Under the pieces are notes generated by a model, which searched no databases, was not told the origin of the DNA, and saw only the letters and a list, made by a program, of their open reading frames with translations. This document shows positions 59,336 through 64,000 of a DNA stretch of 64,000 nt, piece by piece; within the stretch, counting starts at the first letter, position 1, and each line of letters opens with the position of its first letter. The stretch spans positions 1-64,000 of the forward strand of contig CAZKEL010000001.1 in the NCBI GenBank assembly GCA_964551815.1, written 5' to 3'. Made by a program: the position numbers and the translations under genes. The DNA comes from D37C17 sp964551815. Its GTDB lineage: Bacteria > Fidelibacterota > Marinisomatia > SCGC-AAA003-L08 > D37C17.

Positions 59336-60163
59336 TCAGGATTCCTTTACTGAAGAAAGTTTTGTTTCTCTTCGGAATTTCCACATAAACCAGGTTCCTA
59401 CTGCCATCATTATTATTGAAATCAATTGTGCACCGGATAAATCAAATATATATTTCGTATTGGTACGTATAAATTCTACCATAAAACGGGCAAACCCAGC
59501 GAGGAATAAATATTCAAACATAAGTTCTCCACGAAAGGATTGCTGTTTTTTTCTATAGCGCAGGTAAAAGAAAATAGATAAATAGGCAGTCATCTCATAG
59601 AGCTGTGTGGGATGGACAGGAACCGTAGTTGGTGGTAGTCCATTTGGGAAGGTACATGCCCAGGGAACATTACTTGGAATACCATAATCATCACCTACTA
59701 AAAAACAACCTATTCTACCAATACCATGTCCTAATGCCAAAAAGGGGGCAACCCAGTCGGCAACCTGCAGCCAATTTAATTTTTTCTTATGCAGATATAA
59801 GCTTACTGCCAGCATGCCACCCATGAGTCCGCCTAAAAATACAAGGCCTGCACCAAAATGCTGAATGCCATCTGCAACTCTGGAAGCAGAAAGAGTGAAA
59901 ACTCCTGCAATAATATTTACCAATCCGTTGATATTATCTGCTGCCTCACCAGTAGGGATGGTTTCAATAATATAATATAGTTTGGCTCCCAGAATTCCGC
60001 CAATTGCAGCTCTGAAAGTAATATCCTCAGCAATAAGGGGATCAAAACCGTCAGCAACAACATCCTTTTTTAAGAGGAAATTCCCCAATAAAAATGCAAT
60101 CACCATCATTACTCCGAATGATGATATTACAAATGGTCCAATTTCTAAAAGTACAGGATACAT
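59336..60163 (-). CDS. lgt: Prolipoprotein diacylglyceryl transferase
   Basis: Lgt attaches diacylglycerol to the lipobox cysteine of prolipoproteins at the inner membrane. The 275-residue protein has seven hydrophobic helices and the family sequence GHGIGRIGCFLVGDDYGIPSNVPWACTFP (the Lgt signature with the essential Arg), VHPTQLYEM and FARFMVEFIRTN. Several predicted lipoproteins in this window (DUF4837, the TPR lipoprotein) would be its substrates. It is followed by the methyltransferase after 9 bp and preceded by the CPBP protease after 30 bp. Confidence 0.94.
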   Translation of the reverse strand: MYPVLLEIGPFVISSFGVMMVIAFLLGNFLLKKDVVADGFDPLIAEDITFRAAIGGILGAKLYYIIETIPTGEAADNINGLVNIIAGVFTLSASRVADGIQHFGAGLVFLGGLMGGMLAVSLYLHKKKLNWLQVADWVAPFLALGHGIGRIGCFLVGDDYGIPSNVPWACTFPNGLPPTTVPVHPTQLYEMTAYLSIFFYLRYRKKQQSFRGELMFEYLFLAGFARFMVEFIRTNTKYIFDLSGAQLISIIMMAVGTWFMWKFRRETKLSSVKES

Positions 60164-60193
60164 TTAATTTTCCTTTTAATCATTTATTAACCT

Positions 60194-60934
60194 TCATGTA
60201 TGACTTAAAAATACAGGCAAACTGATAATTGCCATGTCATAAAATATATGAGTATATACCACTATACCTAAGCCTCTGCTGATATAGAGAGCACCTAAAA
60301 AGACTCCTGCTATGCTGCGCAGGATAAAACCTTTAAAAGTAAATACATCTCCAAATACTCCGATATAATGAAATAATGAAAAGAGTACTGCCGAAAAAAG
60401 GATAGCAATACAAATGGCAAAAAATTGGGAATATCCTAGTCCTTGTTCGATAAAGAAGGAAACCAAGGTAATAGCACCTGCTCTGAAAAGTAATTCTTCC
60501 CAAATGCCTGCACCTATTGCCAAATAAAATTGTTCGGGAATCACATTTCGCTGCATGATAGACAGGAGGAGATTTTCAGAAATACCCATTATCAGGATGA
60601 ATCCTGCTGTCCAAATAAGGCTTTCCAAAAACATAAATAACAGAAAAGAAATTTTCAGTCTGCCTTGCCCAATGACCTTTCTGTTAATCCATAACATTCC
60701 TAAAAATATGATAATAAGAATGGCTCCATATAAAATTTCAGAGAATTCCCCAAAACCAAAAAACATCTGTCGCAGAAAAACATCCGCACCATTTCTTAAT
60801 TCATGGGATGATTCGAAATACTGAATCCAGCACATACTTTCATATAAAAAAAGCATGGGGAGAATAAATAATATGGAGTAGAAAATATTACTCGTGGTCT
60901 TCAGATAAGAAAAGGAAAGGTATTTATCAGTCAT
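60194..60934 (-). CDS. CPBP family intramembrane metalloprotease
   Basis: A 246-residue polytopic protein of the CPBP/Abi (Rce1-like) family. Motif 1, GAGIWEELLFRAGAI (EExxxR), lies near residue 148, and motif 2, FSLFHYIGVF (FxxxH), near 197, both in hydrophobic helices. Motif 3 is weaker in the closing YTHIFYDMAII helix (HxxxD-like). Family members process prenylated proteins in eukaryotes or confer bacteriocin self-immunity; this one's substrate is unknown. The start overlaps the lepA stop by 8 nt (ATGACTGA). Confidence 0.83.
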   Translation of the reverse strand: MTDKYLSFSYLKTTSNIFYSILFILPMLFLYESMCWIQYFESSHELRNGADVFLRQMFFGFGEFSEILYGAILIIIFLGMLWINRKVIGQGRLKISFLLFMFLESLIWTAGFILIMGISENLLLSIMQRNVIPEQFYLAIGAGIWEELLFRAGAITLVSFFIEQGLGYSQFFAICIAILFSAVLFSLFHYIGVFGDVFTFKGFILRSIAGVFLGALYISRGLGIVVYTHIFYDMAIISLPVFLSHT

Positions 60935-62729
60935 TGTCCATTTTTAATACTGCCAAGAATGCTTCCTGTGGAAGTTCTACAATTCCTACCTGTTTCATGC
61001 GTTTTTTTCCCGATTTTTGTTTTTCCAATAATTTTCGTTTACGGGTAATATCCCCTCCGTAGCATTTGGCCGTTACATTTTTTCTGAATGCTTTCACTGT
61101 CTCACGAGAGATAATCTTGCTTCCAATAGATGCCTGAATGGGAATTTCAAATTGTTGGCGGTGAATTTCCTTTTTCAATTTCTTACACAAAATGGATCCC
61201 TGTCTGAAGGCATTATCCCGGTGAACTATGATACTGAGAGCATCCACAATTTCACCGGCTATTCGAACATCCAGTTTCACCAGATCTCCTGCATTATCTT
61301 CAGTCAACTCATAGTCAAAGGAGGCATAACCTCTACTTGTAGATTTTAATTTTTCGAAAAAATCATAAATAATTTCCCCTAAAGGCATATCGAAAATAAG
61401 CTGTACCTTTTCCTGAGAGAGGTAATTGGTGGAGCTATATACTCCGCGTTTATTTATGCACAATTTCATAATACCACCAATGAATTCTGAAGGAGCAATG
61501 ATTTCAGCTTTTATATAGGGTTCATAAATACTGTCCATATCACCAGCAGGAGGTAATTCAGTAGGGTTATCTATTTGTATATGTTCCCCATTTTTCATAT
61601 TTACCTGATAGCTCACATTAGGGCTGGTAGTAATCAGGTTCATATCAAATTCTCTTTCTAATCGTTCTTGCACAATTTCCATGTGCAGCGGTCCTAAAAA
61701 ACCACATCTGAAGCCGAAACCAAGAGCTGTTGAGGTATTGGGTTCAAAAGAAAGCGCAGCATCATTTAATTGTAATTTTTCAAGGCTGGTGCGCAAATCT
61801 TCATAATCCTTTGAGTCTATGGGATACATACCACTAAACACCATGGGTTTTACGGGTTGATAGCCGGGAAGGGGAGTATCAGCCAGATTAGTTTTAACCG
61901 TTAAGGTATCCCCTACACTGACCTCTGACACATTTTTAATATTAGTAACCACATAGCCAACATCCCCAGCTTCTAATCTTTTCACGGGGATTTTTTCTAT
62001 TTGCAAAACCCCAACTTCAGTAATTTCGTGAGACCCTTGTTTTGCAAAATATTGGGTAGTCATACCACGCTCCAAAAAACCGTCAACAATTCGCACATAG
62101 GGCACTACTCCCCTGAATTGGTCAAATGTGGAATCAAAAATGAGAGCACGGGTACCTTTTTGGTCTGTGGTAACGGGATGTGGAATTCTGTCAATAATAG
62201 CTTTTAGAACTTCCTCTACGCCCGTCCCTTTTTTTGCAGAAATTGAGATTATTTCTTCGCGGTCACACCCTAAAAGGTCCACCATTTGATTTATGGCAGA
62301 TTCAGGGTCAGCTCCCGGTGCATCAATTTTATTAATGATGGGGATGATTGACAAGTTTGCATCGGCTGCCAGATAGGCATTACTCACCGTTTGTGCTTCA
62401 ACTCCCTGAGAAGCATCCACAAGGAGTAAAGCCCCCTCACAGGCAGCCAGGCTTCGAGACACTTCATAGGCAAAATCAACATGACCGGGAGTATCAATCA
62501 GATTCAGTTTATAAGTCAGATTGTCAATGTGTTTATACTGCATCTGAATGGGATGAGATTTTATGGTTATGCCTCTCTCCCGTTCTAAATCCATATCATC
62601 CAAAACCTGAGACTGCATTTGTTTTGCAGACAAAGTATGGGTAATTTCTAACAGCCTGTCAGCCAGGGTAGATTTCCCGTGATCAATATGGGCAATTATA
62701 CAGAAATTTCTGATAATCTCAAGATTCAT
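60927..62729 (-). CDS. lepA: Elongation factor 4 (LepA)
   Basis: The conserved back-translocase-like GTPase LepA. The 600 residues cover all domains: G domain with CIIAHIDHGKSTLADRLLE, DTPGHVDFAYEVSRSLAACEGALLLVDASQGVEAQT and NKIDAPGADP, then domains II-V and the LepA-specific C-terminal part GGDITRKRKLLEKQKSGKKRMKQVG. It is transcribed in the long minus-strand run after enoyl-CoA hydratase (40-bp gap). Confidence 0.97.
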   Translation of the reverse strand: MNLEIIRNFCIIAHIDHGKSTLADRLLEITHTLSAKQMQSQVLDDMDLERERGITIKSHPIQMQYKHIDNLTYKLNLIDTPGHVDFAYEVSRSLAACEGALLLVDASQGVEAQTVSNAYLAADANLSIIPIINKIDAPGADPESAINQMVDLLGCDREEIISISAKKGTGVEEVLKAIIDRIPHPVTTDQKGTRALIFDSTFDQFRGVVPYVRIVDGFLERGMTTQYFAKQGSHEITEVGVLQIEKIPVKRLEAGDVGYVVTNIKNVSEVSVGDTLTVKTNLADTPLPGYQPVKPMVFSGMYPIDSKDYEDLRTSLEKLQLNDAALSFEPNTSTALGFGFRCGFLGPLHMEIVQERLEREFDMNLITTSPNVSYQVNMKNGEHIQIDNPTELPPAGDMDSIYEPYIKAEIIAPSEFIGGIMKLCINKRGVYSSTNYLSQEKVQLIFDMPLGEIIYDFFEKLKSTSRGYASFDYELTEDNAGDLVKLDVRIAGEIVDALSIIVHRDNAFRQGSILCKKLKKEIHRQQFEIPIQASIGSKIISRETVKAFRKNVTAKCYGGDITRKRKLLEKQKSGKKRMKQVGIVELPQEAFLAVLKMDND

Positions 62730-62769
62730 GTAATTTGGATTTATAATATAAAGGGTTAATTACAGGTGA

Positions 62770-63546
62770 TTACGCACCGGTAAAATTAGGCTTACGCTTT
62801 TCAATAAACGCAGATAAACCTTCTTTTGTATCTTCAGTTTCAAATAGGGTGGAAAATTGTTCCTGTTCAACTGATAAACCTTCCTTCAGGGATAGATCAA
62901 GTCCTCTATTGACAGCATTTATTGTCTTCGATACTGCTATAGGTGCATTTGAGGCAATTTTTTCAGCAGATTTCATTACAGAATCCATAAGTGTATCAAA
63001 TGGAAATACAGCATTAACCAATCCCATTGAAGCAGCTTTATCAGCTGTAATAGAATTTCCGGAAAGTAGTATTTCCAGTGCTAATCCTTTTCCTACAATG
63101 CGTGGAAGCCTTTGGGTACCTCCAAAGCCTGCAATGAGTCCCAACCCAACTTCCGGCTGTCCAAACAGAGCATTCTCAGAGGCATAACGGAAATGACATG
63201 CCAAGGCAAATTCACAGCCGCCCCCAAGGGCAAAACCATTCACAGCTGCTATTATAGGTAAAGGAAGGGATTCTATTTTAACGGTGAGGTCTTGGCCAAG
63301 TTTTGAAAATTGTTCTGCTTCTCTCATATCCATGGAGGCCATTGCTTTAATATCAGCACCGGCAATAAATGCCTTTTCCCCTTTTCCGGTAAGAATGATG
63401 GCTCGAATAGAACTATCTTTGGTCACTTCATCTAATAATTTAGAAAGTGATTCTAACACTGCACTATTTAAGGCATTGTATTGATCCGGCCGGTTAATGG
63501 TTAAAATTGCTATATGATTATTTTTGTCTAAGGTTACTACACTCAT
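62770..63546 (-). CDS. Enoyl-CoA hydratase/isomerase family protein
   Basis: A crotonase-fold enzyme of about 258 residues that hydrates trans-2-enoyl-CoA. Both catalytic glutamates are present in NGFALGGGCEFALACHFRYA and FGQPEVGLGLIAGFGGTQRLPRIVG, and the oxyanion-hole segment is KAFIAGADIKAMA. This matches short-chain enoyl-CoA hydratases. I use ATG 63546, which forms an ATGA overlap with the trkH stop and is preceded by GGAG; an in-frame TTG lies 9 bases upstream. With the AtuA/carboxylase genes 10 kb away it hints at acyl-CoA degradation. Confidence 0.92.
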   Translation of the reverse strand: MSVVTLDKNNHIAILTINRPDQYNALNSAVLESLSKLLDEVTKDSSIRAIILTGKGEKAFIAGADIKAMASMDMREAEQFSKLGQDLTVKIESLPLPIIAAVNGFALGGGCEFALACHFRYASENALFGQPEVGLGLIAGFGGTQRLPRIVGKGLALEILLSGNSITADKAASMGLVNAVFPFDTLMDSVMKSAEKIASNAPIAVSKTINAVNRGLDLSLKEGLSVEQEQFSTLFETEDTKEGLSAFIEKRKPNFTGA

Positions 63547-64000
63547 TTTCTCCAAAAACTCCTACTAAAAAGTACCATAACTGTAAAAATTTCTAAACGA
63601 CCTAATAACATACAAAAGCTGGTCAGCCATTTAGCAAAATCGGTTAATCCCCCCCAATTATCTGCAGGTCCGATTGCACCCAAACCGGGACCTATATTTC
63701 CTATTGCAGACGCAGATGCAGTAAGGGATGTGGTTAAGTCTAACCCTGTGGCTGCCAAAACTATGGCAGTGATAGCAAAAATAATGACATAAAATAAATA
63801 GAACCCAAGAGTTGCACGAACCACATCATCGTCAATTGATTTCTTGCCAATGGTAATATTAAATACCCCCTTAGGATGAATTAATTTCCTAATTTCAAAA
63901 ATGAGATATCTGAAGATTAAGATAGACCGAATTATTTTCATACCACCCGTTGTTGACCCGGCTGATCCTCCGATAAACAACAAAAAGAAAACGATAGTTT
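63543..64000 (-). CDS. trkH: TrkH-type K+ transporter, C-terminal part (truncated by window edge)
   Basis: The C-terminal 150 residues of a TrkH/KtrB-type potassium transporter, cut by the window end. The selectivity-filter/gate sequence SAGSTTGGMKIIR is present, followed by transmembrane helices and the last pore loop SASAIGNIGPGLGAIGPADNWG (canonical ATxxNxGPG with SAIGNIGPG), then LLGRLEIFTVMVLFSRSFWRK. The frame is open to position 64000, so the start is outside. TrkA, the usual regulatory partner, is not in the window. Confidence 0.92.
   Translation of the reverse strand, partial: TIVFFLLFIGGSAGSTTGGMKIIRSILIFRYLIFEIRKLIHPKGVFNITIGKKSIDDDVVRATLGFYLFYVIIFAITAIVLAATGLDLTTSLTASASAIGNIGPGLGAIGPADNWGGLTDFAKWLTSFCMLLGRLEIFTVMVLFSRSFWRK

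Overview
This AT-rich window (every base in every entry is my own hand reading) looks like a chromosomal segment from an uncultivated member of the FCB superphylum, most likely Candidatus Neomarinimicrobiota (Marinimicrobia/SAR406) or a close neighbour. The clues are a type IX secretion C-terminal domain of the PNPFNPTT kind, a split glycine dehydrogenase (GcvPA), a DUF4837 lipoprotein, a bacterial group II geranylgeranylglyceryl phosphate synthase, PASTA-only and BatA/BatD-like membrane proteins, and tRNA genes without an encoded CCA. The taxonomic call is inference from gene content. No insertion sequence, prophage, CRISPR array or rRNA operon was seen.

Nearly all genes lie on the minus strand in long, tightly packed runs, so the window is best read from high to low coordinates. 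64.0-47.5 kb: the end of a TrkH K+ transporter, enoyl-CoA hydratase, lepA, a CPBP protease, lgt, a methyltransferase, a DUF4837 lipoprotein, purE, rmlD, a Dpm1-like polyprenol-phosphate glycosyltransferase, a glycosyltransferase fused to a degenerate sugar-phosphate transferase, accA, an acyl-CoA carboxylase beta subunit with AtuA-type partners, and a MATE exporter. 47.4-46.5 kb: tRNA-Arg with a near-consensus promoter, a TPR membrane protein and a terminator. 46.4-35.7 kb: the translation/RNA operon nusA-infB-rbfA-truB-ribF-rpsO-pnp, then ald, a polysaccharide-deacetylase-like gene, a MerR regulator, and tRNA-Pro with a terminator. 35.7-25.4 kb: envelope genes (GT2, YqaA-like, TamB, TamA/BamA, a TPR lipoprotein) followed by MoxR-DUF58-BatD-like. 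23.7-11.3 kb: efp-accB-accC-gcvH-gcvPA-pcrB-xerD-M50 protease-(new 42-aa gene)-ftcD-mutL-DUF502-ICMT-like-GGDEF. 10.2-1.3 kb: yajC-def-fmt-rsmB-PASTA-rpe-SEC59-like kinase-BatA-like-hflX-cutA. Only dusB, a CehA/McbA-type PHP protein and the truncated T9SS cargo gene are on the plus strand.

Genes are joined by 4-nt (ATGA) or recurrent 8-nt (ATGNNTGA/TAA/TAG) stop/start overlaps, indicating heavy translational coupling. Two of these junctions give the most interesting observation. rbfA appears to start at AUA, with a perfect AAGGAG ribosome binding site, and the deacetylase-like gene appears to start at AUU. In both cases the non-G third base of the start codon belongs to the stop codon of the upstream gene, so an AUG there would destroy that stop.

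Other points worth attention: a PASTA-only protein at the position where Firmicutes carry the PASTA kinase PrkC (def-fmt-rsmB-...-rpe), an unreported 42-codon membrane-protein gene, a structured intergenic element between hflX and cutA, and the glycosyltransferase/sugar-transferase fusion with an eroded catalytic segment.
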